Shown: positions 39,973-49,107 of the stretch, in pieces
How the letters are laid out: the number at the start of each line of letters is the position of its first letter
Position numbering within the stretch: the stretch's first letter is position 1
NCBI GenBank assembly: GCA_963766195.1
Contig: CAVXYY010000005.1
Span: forward strand, 248,001 to 312,000
Direction: 5' to 3'
Origin: JAHEFT01 sp963766195
GTDB lineage: Bacteria > Pseudomonadota > Gammaproteobacteria > Xanthomonadales > SZUA-36
Length of the DNA: 64,000 nt
The notes under the pieces: model-generated
Database searches by the model: none
What the model saw: only the letters and a program-made list of their open reading frames with translations
What the model was told of the DNA's origin: nothing
Position numbers and translations under genes: made by a program

Positions 39973-40439
39973 ATATCCATCGGCCGGATTTTCGACAGCA
40001 GGACGTAGGTGAGGCCGCCTGCCGCTCCGGCCAGGGCCTGCATCAGCAGGCCTGCAGTGGTGCGGGCAGAGGCAACCGGCGTGATGCCGAAAGCCAGGTT
40101 GAGCGCCAGGTGCAGGCATGCCAGTGCGGTCGCGCCGGCGATAATGTAAAGCGGAATTCTCCACTGGCCCCAGTAGCGGCAGATAAGGGCCGTAGCCATG
40201 AATGCGATCAACAAGCCAAAAGCAACCATCGGCAGGAACATGCCGGCCATACCCACGATGTCCTCCAGAGTCATCGTCAGCCGGCCGGTGAAGCTCACCT
40301 GGACACCCATCCCGGCCAGGCTTGAAATAACCGATTGCGTCGCTGCGACCGCCGCCAGCAGGTAGGCGACCGCGACGGCCGACAGGTAGATGGCCAGTCG
40401 TGTGCCGAGGAACCGGATGAGGGGTAACCAATGACTCAT
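39957..40439 (-). CDS. Four-helix membrane protein, unknown
   Basis: 160 residues with hydrophobic segments near 12-38, 62-87, 94-115 and 125-150. A loop after the first helix holds GVQVSFTGRLTMTLEDIVGM, and the tail is KIRPMDIYKQL. I do not recognise a family. It is antisense to the end of the LRR gene by 16 bases and divergent from the sugar dehydrogenase gene. Confidence 0.6.
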   Translation of the reverse strand: MSHWLPLIRFLGTRLAIYLSAVAVAYLLAAVAATQSVISSLAGMGVQVSFTGRLTMTLEDIVGMAGMFLPMVAFGLLIAFMATALICRYWGQWRIPLYIIAGATALACLHLALNLAFGITPVASARTTAGLLMQALAGAAGGLTYVLLSKIRPMDIYKQL

Positions 40440-40505
40440 ATGTGCTTCCCTTTGCGTGCTCCGCTAGCATACCCTAATCCCCTGGGATTTCGCTGGAGTA
40501 ACACC

Positions 40506-41589
40506 ATGTTTTCGATCATCCGGGCGGCCTTGCTGACCCTGACTCTTTGCCTGCCCGCCGGCGCGTTCGCAGCGGATTACCGGCTGGAGACCTGGGCCGG
40601 GGGGCTGGACCTGCCCTGGAGCATCGCCTTCCTTCCGGACGGTTCGGCGCTGGTCACCGAGCTGGGCGGCAGGCTGCTGCATATCGATGCCTCCGGCACG
40701 CCGGTCACCCCGGTTGAGAATGTGCCGCCCGTCTATTTTGCCGGGCAGGGCGGCTTGTTCGATGTCGTGCTGCATCCGCGCTTTGCGGAAAATCAACTGG
40801 TGTATCTTTCTTTTGCCGAAGGCAGCAGGAAAGACAATGGCACGGCCGTTGTCCGCGGCAGGCTGCAGGGAAATGCGCTGGAAGACACCGAGGTCATCTT
40901 CCGCAACTTCACCCGCAAGGACACGGCGGTGCACTATGGCGGCCGCATGGCGTTTCTGCCGGACGGCAGCCTGCTGCTGACGACCGGGGACGGTTTTGAC
41001 TATCGCGAGGCGGCCCAGGATATCGACAGCGGGCTCGGCAAAGTGCTGCGGATGAACGACGATGGCACGCCGGCCCTCGGCAACCCTTTCCCCGGCTCCC
41101 CTTATGTTTACAGTTACGGCCACCGCAACCCGCAGGGCCTGGCGGTCAGCCGGTCCGGCACCATCTGGCTGCACGAACACGGTCCCCGGGGCGGTGATGA
41201 ACTGAACCGCATCGAACCCGGCGTGAATTACGGCTGGCCGGCGATCACCTATCGGCGTCGATTACAGCGGCGCGGTTATTTCACCGTACACGGAGTGGGA
41301 AGGAATGGCCCAGCCCGAACATTACTGGGTTCCGTCGATCGCGCCTTCGGGGCTCGCCGTTTACGAGGCGGACCTTTTTCCCGGGTGGCGTGGCGACCTG
41401 TTCGTGGGCGCGTTGGTCAACCAGGCAGTCAGGCGGCTGGATTTTAACGGCGACAAGCTGACCGGGGAGGAACCGGTTTTCAGCGAGATCGCCGCCAGGA
41501 TACGCGACGTGCGGACCGGGCCGGAGGGCGCGCTTTACATCCTGACCCCGGACCGCGTTGTGCGGGTCGTACCTGCGGCTTTTCCGTGA
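40506..41589 (+). CDS. PQQ-dependent aldose sugar dehydrogenase-like protein (one frame shift)
   Basis: About 360 residues with a signal peptide ending AGAFAAD. The six-bladed propeller of the soluble glucose/sorbosone dehydrogenase (Gdh/YliI) family is supported by GLDLPWSIAFLPDG, GQGGLFDVVLHP, and the YGHRNPQGLA and EHGPRGGDELN motifs that hold PQQ and Ca2+. The frame changes near 41252; removing one C gives YGVDYSGAVISPY. It oxidises sugars or aldehydes in the periplasm. No PQQ biosynthesis genes are in the window, so cofactor supply must come from elsewhere. Confidence 0.87.
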
Positions 41590-41681
41590 CTTCGCCGGAC
41601 AGGCATTCGATGTTATAGTTACCCACTGGCCTGCTGTCCAGGGCGCACAGAACATGGGTTTGATACGAGAAGGAGCAAGGA

Positions 41682-42302
41682 ATGAAATCAGTCATCAATA
41701 ATCGCGGAAAACTGTTGGCCGGTTTGTTCGCGATGGTGTTTTCCACCGCCCTGGTTGCAGACGTTCTGCCGGCACCCACCTGGGTCAAAGAAGGTGTGAA
41801 CTGGGCGCAATATACGAAATTCCAGGTCAAGCCGCTGGATGTCAGTGATGTCAGCGTGATCAAGCCGCCATACGCCGTGGACGATCCCACTGAATGGACG
41901 GTGGATTTCAATGACCTCGAAGGAATGCAGGCCATTTTCCGCGATGTCATGAAGGACGTGCTGCAGGCCGACGGCGGCTACCCCGTTGTGTACCATGACG
42001 GCAAAGACGTCCTCGAAGTGAAAGTCGAGATACTCAACATCATGCCCTGGCTGAAGCCGGGCAGTGGCAGTGAGATCGACGGCTACGAAGTTCAGACCCT
42101 GGGTTCCGGCGAAATCACCGCGCGCATTGAATTGCGCGATTCCGAAACCCGCGAACTGCTCTGGCTGTTTGAAGGCGACAAGGCCGTCGGAGAGCAGTAC
42201 AAGCAATTCAGCAAGGCGAATAACGTGTCGAACGTTACGGCGATGTTTACCCAATTAGCGAACCGTTTAAGGAGCAGTATGGACCGGGTGCACGGCAAGT
42301 AA
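41682..42302 (+). CDS. DUF3313-like exported protein
   Basis: 206 residues with a signal peptide (MKSVINNRGKLLAGLFAMVF, cut near ALVAD). The body has YPVVYHDGKDVLEVKVEILN and ITARIELRDSETRELLW, a pattern I associate with DUF3313 envelope proteins of proteobacteria, of unknown role. No lipobox Cys is seen, so it is probably soluble in the periplasm. A terminator follows about 30 bases after the stop. Confidence 0.65.
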   Translation: MKSVINNRGKLLAGLFAMVFSTALVADVLPAPTWVKEGVNWAQYTKFQVKPLDVSDVSVIKPPYAVDDPTEWTVDFNDLEGMQAIFRDVMKDVLQADGGYPVVYHDGKDVLEVKVEILNIMPWLKPGSGSEIDGYEVQTLGSGEITARIELRDSETRELLWLFEGDKAVGEQYKQFSKANNVSNVTAMFTQLANRLRSSMDRVHGK

Positions 42303-42334
42303 ACCCGGATCAGGGAAACACAACCACAGATTGC

Positions 42335-42367
42335 AAAAGCCGCCATGGAAACATGGCGGCTTTTTTT
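42335..42367 (+). terminator. Rho-independent terminator
   Basis: AAAAGCCGCCATG and CATGGCGGC form a perfect 9-base stem with a small loop, followed by seven or more T. It ends the DUF3313-like gene and isolates it from the korA operon. Confidence 0.9.
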
Positions 42368-42413
42368 ATTTTCATCATGCAAGTCTGAAGGCTTTCTTGG
42401 ATAATCCTGAGCC

Positions 42414-44150
42414 ATGATTTCACAACATACCTGCGATATTTCAGTCGCCATCACGGGGTCGGGCGGCGCCGGCTCCATCACCGCCGGTGAATTGCTCTTG
42501 AGCCTGGCGGGAAAAAACGGTTGTTTCGGCATGATGCGGCGCTCCTTCGGCCCGCAGATCCGCGGTGGCGAGGCCGCCGCCCTGGTCCGGATAAGCCACC
42601 AACCGGTGGAATGCATGAACGACGGCTTCGACCTGCTGCTGGCGCTGGACTGGAACAACGCAGACCGGTTTGCCGAGGAGATCGCGTTGCGTCCGGACAG
42701 CCTGATCATCGCCGATCCGGCGGCCGGGCGGGTCCCTGAGGCATTCCTGGCACTCGGGCGCGAGATCATCGAAGTCCCGATGAAAGCGCTGGCCACGGAC
42801 ATTGCCTCCGGCCGGCCCAACATGGTCGCGCTGGGCCTGCTTGCGCACTGGCTGGGGTTTTGCGGCGACGAAGCCGGAAAACTGATTGACCAGACGTTTG
42901 GCAGGAAAGGCGATGAAATCCGCAGCGGCTCGCGCATGGCCTTCATCGCCGGTTTCACTGAGCCGTTGATCCATGCGGCCCGCGATGCACGCCCACGCCC
43001 CGAACGCGGCAAGAGCCTGTTCACCGGGGATCGCTGGCACTTCAACGGCAACCAGGGTTGCGGCCTGGGCGCGATCCGCGGCGGGATCCGCTTTGCCGCC
43101 GCTTACCCCATCACGCCCGCCAGTGATCTGCTGGAATGGCTCGCGCCACGGCTGGAACAGCTCGGCGGCAGCCTGGTGCAGGCGGAGGATGAACTGGCCT
43201 CCATCAACATGGTGATCGGCGCGTCTTTCGGCGGTGTGCCGTCGATGACGGCGACATCCGGCCCCGGCCTGGCGCTGATGACGGAGGCCATGGGCCTGGC
43301 GGTGGCCTCGGAGACCCCGGCGGTCGTGATCAACGTGATGCGCGGCGGCCCGTCCACCGGTGTTCCGACCAAGTCGGAACAGGTTGACCTGAACATGGCC
43401 TTGTACGGATTGCACGGCGATGCGCCCCACCTGGTGCTCGGGGCTCTGGACCATGCCGATTGCATCCTGACCACCGAATGGGCCGTGCGCCTGGCCGAAG
43501 CCCTGCAAACCGTGGCGATCGTGCTGAGTGACCAGAACCTGGCGCAGTCCACGGTGCTGATTTCCGAGCCTCAATACCAATTGCCTGAAATTCCCGGGCG
43601 CGCCGTCGCAGAGCCGATGGAAGGGTACCTGCGCTATGAAATTACGGAGTCCGGGGTGTCAAAGATGGCCATCCCAGGAACCCCCGGTTCGACCTATGTC
43701 GCCGACGGGCTGGAACATACCGAAAGCGGCAAGCCTTCGACCGCCGCGGCCGACCACCTGGCTCAACTGGACAAGCGCGCCCGGAAACTCGACACCTTTG
43801 AATTTGGTGAGCATTGGGCGGATATCAGGGGCGAAGGGCACACAGTCATTCTCACCTGGGGGTCAAGCAGTGCCGTGGCGCGTGAAGCCGCGTCCCGGCT
43901 GGCGGCCGCAGGCCGCGACGTGAAGGTGATCGCTTTGCGGCTGCTGCTGCCGGCCAGCCCGGATAAACTGGCGCGTGAACTCGAGGGTGTCCGCAGGGTC
44001 CTGATCGTTGAACAAAGCCATTCGAAACAGTTTTACCGGTTCCTGCGGGCGTATTACGCCATCGATGCTGAAACCCGGATCCTGGCCCGGCCGGGGCCGC
44101 TACCCATCACGCCCGCTGAGATTGTCTCAATGATTGAGAGCTGGAGTTGA
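42414..44150 (+). CDS. korA: 2-oxoacid:acceptor oxidoreductase, fused gamma-alpha subunit
   Basis: 578 residues. Residues 1-190 form the gamma domain (VAITGSGGAGSITAGELLL, MRRSFGPQIRGGEAA). From about 200 the alpha domain carries the thiamine-pyrophosphate pyrimidine-binding region (GCGLGAIRGGIRFAAAYPIT). A third, C-terminal domain (VLIVEQSHSKQFYRFLRAYY) follows. With KorB it decarboxylates a 2-oxoacid such as 2-oxoglutarate to its acyl-CoA, reducing ferredoxin; the reaction is reversible and O2 sensitive. KorB starts 2 bases after the stop. The exact substrate cannot be told from sequence. Confidence 0.87.
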   Translation: MISQHTCDISVAITGSGGAGSITAGELLLSLAGKNGCFGMMRRSFGPQIRGGEAAALVRISHQPVECMNDGFDLLLALDWNNADRFAEEIALRPDSLIIADPAAGRVPEAFLALGREIIEVPMKALATDIASGRPNMVALGLLAHWLGFCGDEAGKLIDQTFGRKGDEIRSGSRMAFIAGFTEPLIHAARDARPRPERGKSLFTGDRWHFNGNQGCGLGAIRGGIRFAAAYPITPASDLLEWLAPRLEQLGGSLVQAEDELASINMVIGASFGGVPSMTATSGPGLALMTEAMGLAVASETPAVVINVMRGGPSTGVPTKSEQVDLNMALYGLHGDAPHLVLGALDHADCILTTEWAVRLAEALQTVAIVLSDQNLAQSTVLISEPQYQLPEIPGRAVAEPMEGYLRYEITESGVSKMAIPGTPGSTYVADGLEHTESGKPSTAAADHLAQLDKRARKLDTFEFGEHWADIRGEGHTVILTWGSSSAVAREAASRLAAAGRDVKVIALRLLLPASPDKLARELEGVRRVLIVEQSHSKQFYRFLRAYYAIDAETRILARPGPLPITPAEIVSMIESWS

Positions 44151-44152
44151 AC

Positions 44153-44989
44153 ATGGAACAGGCTGCCAAACCGATCGCGCTCACGCCCAGGGATTTCAAG
44201 TCGGCGCTGAAACCTGTCTGGTGCCCGGGTTGCGGAGACTTCGCGGTGCTCAACGCGCTGACCAAGGCGCTTGCTTTCATGGGCCTGCCGCGGGAGAACG
44301 TGGCGTTGATTTCCGGCATCGGCTGTTCCTCCCGGATCGCGGCTTACACCAGTGTTTACGGGTTTCACGGCGTCCACGGCCGGGCGCTGGCGCTGGCTTC
44401 CGGGCTCAAGGCGGCTCGCCCGGATTTGACCGTGCTGGTGGCGGGTGGTGACGGCGACGGGCTGTCCATTGGCGGAAATCACTTTATCCACGCCTGCCGC
44501 CGGAACATGGACCTGACTTACATCATCATGGATAACGAAGTGTACGGCATGACCAAGGGCCAGGCTTCTCCTACCACTGCGCCGGACTGGACCAACAGCA
44601 AGCTGACGCCCCGCGGATCCGGCATCCGGCCTTTCCAACCCGCCGGCCTGGCGTTGACCGCCGGGGCCTCTTTCATCGCCCGCGGATTTACCGGTGATCC
44701 CAACGGCCTGGCCAGGATCCTGGTCGCTGCGATGGAGCACAAGGGTTTTTCCTTCGTCCAGGCGCTCAGCCCCTGTCCGACTTTCCGGCCGGAGCAGATG
44801 CAATGGAAATTGCATGTCAGTGCCTTCGATCAGGAAACGAGCAGTGACCCGGTTGAAGCCGCTCAGCGGATCCAGGCCGACGACGGGATGAGCACCGGCA
44901 TCATTTTCCGCAACGAGTACCCGGTATTTCGCCCGGGAACCGGCGTTGACCGGGGGATGGGGACCATCGAGAGCGAGTTTACGATATGA
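44153..44989 (+). CDS. korB: 2-oxoacid:acceptor oxidoreductase beta subunit
   Basis: About 278 residues. The TPP/Mg2+ motif GDGDGLSIGGNH lies near residue 104. The four Cys for a [4Fe-4S] cluster are plausible: two in WCPGCGD near 24-27, one in GIGCSS near 59 and one in LSPCPTFR near 206. A ribosome site (TGGAG) lies inside the end of korA. The stop overlaps the start of the rubrerythrin-like gene (ATGA), so three genes form one translationally linked operon. Confidence 0.9.
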   Translation: MEQAAKPIALTPRDFKSALKPVWCPGCGDFAVLNALTKALAFMGLPRENVALISGIGCSSRIAAYTSVYGFHGVHGRALALASGLKAARPDLTVLVAGGDGDGLSIGGNHFIHACRRNMDLTYIIMDNEVYGMTKGQASPTTAPDWTNSKLTPRGSGIRPFQPAGLALTAGASFIARGFTGDPNGLARILVAAMEHKGFSFVQALSPCPTFRPEQMQWKLHVSAFDQETSSDPVEAAQRIQADDGMSTGIIFRNEYPVFRPGTGVDRGMGTIESEFTI

Positions 44990-45507
44990 GCCTGGCAGAA
45001 AAGATTTCCGACCTCGACACCTTTCTCACCTATTCGGTGGCGCTGGAGGAAGAAGCGGCCGGGCGCCACGATGAACTGGCGGACATGATGGAGGTTCACA
45101 ACAACCCCGAGGTCGCCGGCACTTTTCGCAAGCTGGCGCACTACAGCCGCTTGCATGCGCAGGAAATCCGGGATCACTCGAAGGGGCGCAATCTGCCGGT
45201 GATCGCGCCCTGGGATTTTGGCTGGGAAAGCATGGAAGGGCCTGAAACCGCCGACATCAGTGAAGTCAACTACATGATGACCACCACCCAGGCGCTGAAG
45301 ATCGCGATGGGTAACGAACAGCGCGCCCATGATTTCTACCACGAGATCAGCAAGCTCAGTCCGGACCAGGCCGTCAGGGCGCTGGCCGCGGAATTTGCCG
45401 ACGAGGAAAAAGAGCACCTGGAATTGTTGGAAAAGTGGCTTGAGAAGCATCCCGAAACAGGCGAAGAACTGCCCTTTGATCCGGATCCGCCGCACATGCC
45501 CGAGTAG
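44986..45507 (+). CDS. Rubrerythrin-like ferritin-family protein
   Basis: 173 residues forming a four-helix bundle. Iron ligands are likely Glu in SVALEEEAAGRH, Glu/His in YSRLHAQEI, and Glu/His in NEQRAHDFYHEI and ADEEKEHLELL, the ExxH patterns of the rubrerythrin domain. No rubredoxin CxxC domain is present. Rubrerythrins reduce peroxide. Its place at the end of the korAB operon, with overlapping ATGA, suggests protection or repair of the O2-sensitive KorAB complex. The TAG stop is part of REP element 4. Confidence 0.8.
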   Translation: MSLAEKISDLDTFLTYSVALEEEAAGRHDELADMMEVHNNPEVAGTFRKLAHYSRLHAQEIRDHSKGRNLPVIAPWDFGWESMEGPETADISEVNYMMTTTQALKIAMGNEQRAHDFYHEISKLSPDQAVRALAAEFADEEKEHLELLEKWLEKHPETGEELPFDPDPPHMPE

Positions 45508-45541
45508 GAGCGAATTTATTCGCGATTAATGTCGCTCCTAC
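45504..45541. repeat. REP-like palindrome 4, between convergent genes
   Basis: GTAGGAGCGAATTTATTCGC and a complementary arm ending GTCGCTCCTAC make a short inverted repeat with TCGCGA core, as in element 1. The TAG at 45505-45507 is the stop of the rubrerythrin-like gene. The convergent AGCS gene ends at 45565. Confidence 0.85.
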
Positions 45542-45564
45542 TCCTGTTGCCGCTTAAATCAGGC

Positions 45565-47251
45565 TCAATTCCCCTTATCGATTTTCGAAAAGTCAAAGGT
45601 CTTCCAGTAGTCCGCCACGGTCTCTTTCATTTCCTTGCGCAAAAGCAGGATGCCGATGATGTTCGGAATCGTCATCAGCGCAATGGCGATGCCCGAAAAA
45701 GTCCAGATGATGGTGGTGTCGATGATGGCTGCGGCGAAAAAGCCGAGCACGTAAAGGACGCGGTAGTAGCGCACGTACTCGACCCCCCAGAGGAACGTGA
45801 CGGCACGGTCACCGTAATAGGACCAGGCGATCGCAGTCGAGAAGGCGAACAGCAACAGGCTGACCGGGATGATGAAACGGCCCCTGTCGCCGAGCAGGCC
45901 CCGGCTGAACGCTTCGGTGGTCAGCGGTGCGCTGTGGATCAATGACCTGCCGGTCAGCTGCAATTCACTGGCGGCGTTGAAAATACGCCCGTCGTCCACC
46001 GGAATCACTCCGCTGTAATTCTGCCCGGTCGAAGTGCTGGTCAGCAGCACGTCTTCTGCTACGGAACGCGCATGAATGACCGTGACGTCGTCCTGGATCC
46101 GGCCGTTTTTCACATGCAGCGGCCCGTTGAACCGACGGGCCCTGGATTCCGCTGCCGGGTTCAGGAAATTGAACAGTTCTTCCCTGTGGGCCGCCACGCT
46201 CTCGTCGTAATGACCGCTGAGGACGACGATGTCAGCGCGCTGGAACACGTTCTGGTGTTTTTCATTCCAGACTCCGGATGACAGACAGGACCATCCCGGT
46301 CAGCATGCAGATGATGACGGTGTCGATGAAGGGTTCAAGGATCGCCACCATGCCTTCGGATACGGGGTGGTCGGCCTTGGCTGCCGCATGGGCGATCGGG
46401 GCGCTGCCCTGGCCGGCTTCGTTCGAGAACAAACCCCGGTTGACCCCCCGGTTGAGCGCATAGGCAATGGTTGCGCCGAGGAAGCCCCCGGTGGCCGATG
46501 AACCGGTGAATAAGTCCCCGGCGATGGCGGCCATCGAAGGGGCGATATTTTCGGTGTTGGCAAGGATCACCGAAAGGGCGCCGAGAAAATAGATCACGGC
46601 CATCAGTGGGACCAGTTTTGAAGTCACCGCGGCGATGCGTTTGATGCCGCCAAGGATAATCATCGCGAGCACGACCGCCAGCACCAGACCGGTTACCACC
46701 GGAGGAATGTTGAAGGCCGAGTGCATTGAACTCGCAATACTGTTGATCTGCGGCATGTTGCCGGTGCCGAACGACGAAATGATCGTGGCCAGCGCGAACA
46801 ACACCGCCATCCATTTCATGTTCAGGCGGTTTTTCATGTAGTACATCGGCCCGCCTGCGGCTGTGCCATCCTCGGCGAACTCCCGGTATTTGTGCGACAG
46901 TGTGACCTCGACGAATTTCGTGGTCATACCCACCATCGCGGTGACCAGCATCCAGAACAGTGCAGCGGGTCCGCCGAGGTGAATGGCCAGCGCAACGCCG
47001 GCGATATTCCCGGTGCCGACCGTGCCGGACAATGCGGTAGTCAGCGCACGAAAATGGGTCGTATCTCCTTTTGCCCCTTTTTCATCGTATTTGCCCGAAA
47101 CCATCCGGAAGGCATGCCGGAAATACCGGATTTGCGGGAATTTCAGGTAGAAGGTGAAAAACAGGCCGGTACCCACCAGCAGGTACACGAACCAGGCTGA
47201 ACCGCCAATATGGCCATCGATCGCGGCAAAAATTTCATTCAATGCGTGCAT
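45565..47251 (-). CDS. AGCS-family sodium:amino acid symporter with large soluble insert (one frame shift)
   Basis: About 561 residues from the ATG at 47251. The AGCS core is clear: TALSGTVGTGNIAGVALAIH, GTAAGGPMYYMKNRL and FSNEAGQGSAPIAHAAA, coupling alanine or glycine uptake to Na+. After TGMVL the frame changes near 46278; removing one base gives SSGVWNEKHQNVFQRADIVV. About 110 polar residues (VVLSGHYDESVAAHREEL to GRIFNAASELQ) then intervene before TTEAFSRGLLGDRG and the last helices. Most AGCS proteins are 450-540 residues and lack this insert. The C-terminal tail is polar. Confidence 0.85.
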
Positions 47252-47365
47252 GATTATCCCTCGTGATCGCGCTAATAATAACCTGAGTTCCCGAATCCTG
47301 GTTTCTCTCATTGACCCTTGCCGGGTATTCGATGAATATATCCGGTTGAAAGAAGGAGTATAAAA

Positions 47366-47803
47366 ATGACCTGCAAGCTGACAATGACACTGGTTTCAGA
47401 GCACCAGGAAGGTAACTGCGGAGACGACTGGAAATACGATCTGGACGTCAAGGTGTTTCACGAAGGGCTGAAAGGTGAAGGCAAGGTCAGTGTGCCCAAA
47501 CACACCCTGTCACCGGGTTCCGTCAAGGAACCCTTTGGCTCACCCGAACCCTTGGTCATTTTCTCCGGAGAATGCCTGACTGAATTGCTGGTCCGGTTGC
47601 AACTGACGGCGACCGAGGTTGATCTGTTCGTCAATGACGTCGGTAAGGTCAGCAAGGACATCAAGATCGAATGTCCCGGTCCGCGCGGTGACAAGGTCAC
47701 CAAGGAAGTCGATGTCGCAGCCGGTGTGCGCGAATCACCCGCCATCCTGAACAAAGCCTCGGTTTTTACCGTGAGGGTCCGCTTCACGCTGACCTGCGAT
47801 TAG
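47366..47803 (+). CDS. Hypothetical small beta-rich protein
   Basis: 145 residues with a strong ribosome site (GAAGGAG about 9 bases upstream). No signal peptide or membrane helix. The sequence is a run of predicted beta strands (KYDLDVKVFHEGL, ELLVRLQLTATEVDLFVNDV, FTVRVRFTLTCD) with five cysteines. I do not recognise a family. It lies alone between divergent and downstream genes, with a 77-base gap before the kinase. Confidence 0.5.
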   Translation: MTCKLTMTLVSEHQEGNCGDDWKYDLDVKVFHEGLKGEGKVSVPKHTLSPGSVKEPFGSPEPLVIFSGECLTELLVRLQLTATEVDLFVNDVGKVSKDIKIECPGPRGDKVTKEVDVAAGVRESPAILNKASVFTVRVRFTLTCD

Positions 47804-47880
47804 GTTAAATTGAGACAAAGCGCGTTCTTTACCCGACAGGGCGGGTCCCTCGATGTCCCTGAAAAAGCTAGAATAACCGG

Positions 47881-48996
47881 ATGAAATTCAGCAATCCTGT
47901 CAGTGACCAGCGAACGCTGTTCTGGGTGCTACACCTGGGCGGCTGGTTTGCCTGGGGGCTTATCGGAAAATACGGCCTCACACGCGCCATGCTGGAGGAC
48001 ACGGCTCCCAATTATTTTATCTACGTGATGATCATCACGGTGATAGCGATAGTGCTGTCCCTGGGGCTGCGCTATCTCTACCGTTACCTTTGGAGCCGGC
48101 CGTTGTGGGTCCAGGGCATGGTGTTTGTGCTCGGCAGTTCGGCTGCCGGGTTCCTCTGGCTGCAGTCGCGCAGTTATCTCTACGTCGAGTGGTTTGAAGG
48201 CACCAAGGACATGACCGAGTGGCTCGAAAAATTGGGCAACGCAGCCGAGCTGTACGAAAAAGTTTCCTACATGGAGACGTTTATCTCGGCATGGACGATG
48301 ATGGTGGCCTGGAGCATCCTGTATTTTTTAATCAAGTACTACCAGATTTTCCAGGAGGTCCAGAAGAGTGCGCTGAAATCAGCAGCCATGGCGCACGAAG
48401 CCCAGCTGAAGATGTTGCGCTACCAGTTGAATCCGCATTTCCTGTTCAACACGCTGAACGCCATCTCCACGCTGGTCCTGGAGCGGCAAACCGAGTCCGC
48501 CAATCACATGGTGACCCGTCTCTCCAGCTTCCTGCGCTACTCGCTGGACAACGATCCGATGCAGAAAATTACGCTGGAACAGGAACTGGCGGCTCTGAAA
48601 CTCTACCTGGATATCGAGAAAGTACGCTTCGAGGAGCGCCTGAGCCTGGAACTTGATATCGAAGATGAAGCTTCACAGGCTTTGATCCCCAGCCTGCTGT
48701 TGCAGCCACTGGTTGAAAACGCGATCAAGTACGGAATCGCCCGTTCGGAAGAGGGGGGCTGCCTGCGGATCGCGGCCCGGGTTTTTGCCGGCGACCTGCT
48801 GCTTGAACTCAGCGACGACGGGCCGGGCGTTGAACTGGTCGACGGGCTGATACCCGACGCCAATGGCGTGGGTCTGCGCAATACACGGGAACGGCTGCTG
48901 GAGCTTTACGGAGGCCGGCACTCGTTCCGCCTCAGCAAGACATCTCCGCACGGACTGACGGTCAATATACGCATTCCCTTTGAGACCGCCGTTTGA
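47881..48996 (+). CDS. LytS/YehU-type sensor histidine kinase (orphan)
   Basis: 371 residues. Four to five membrane helices occupy residues 15-155. A coiled coil follows (EVQKSALKSAAMAHEAQLKM), then the His_kinase domain with the phospho-acceptor His in RYQLNPHFLFNTLNAISTLV near residue 190, the N-box in LLQPLVENAIKYGI near 280 and the G-box in LSDDGPGVEL and GVGLRNTRERLLELYGG. Such kinases normally pair with a LytTR-type response regulator gene directly downstream. Here the next gene is fructose-bisphosphate aldolase, so its partner must be encoded elsewhere. Confidence 0.87.
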   Translation: MKFSNPVSDQRTLFWVLHLGGWFAWGLIGKYGLTRAMLEDTAPNYFIYVMIITVIAIVLSLGLRYLYRYLWSRPLWVQGMVFVLGSSAAGFLWLQSRSYLYVEWFEGTKDMTEWLEKLGNAAELYEKVSYMETFISAWTMMVAWSILYFLIKYYQIFQEVQKSALKSAAMAHEAQLKMLRYQLNPHFLFNTLNAISTLVLERQTESANHMVTRLSSFLRYSLDNDPMQKITLEQELAALKLYLDIEKVRFEERLSLELDIEDEASQALIPSLLLQPLVENAIKYGIARSEEGGCLRIAARVFAGDLLLELSDDGPGVELVDGLIPDANGVGLRNTRERLLELYGGRHSFRLSKTSPHGLTVNIRIPFETAV

Positions 48997-49107
48997 ATCC
49001 GCCTTGAAATAGTGCCCCGGATACACGAAACTGAAGGGATGGCCTGATACTATCGATGCAGGTAATCAGCATCGTGCCTTCCATTGAAAAACCATGAGGA
49101 TCTTCGA

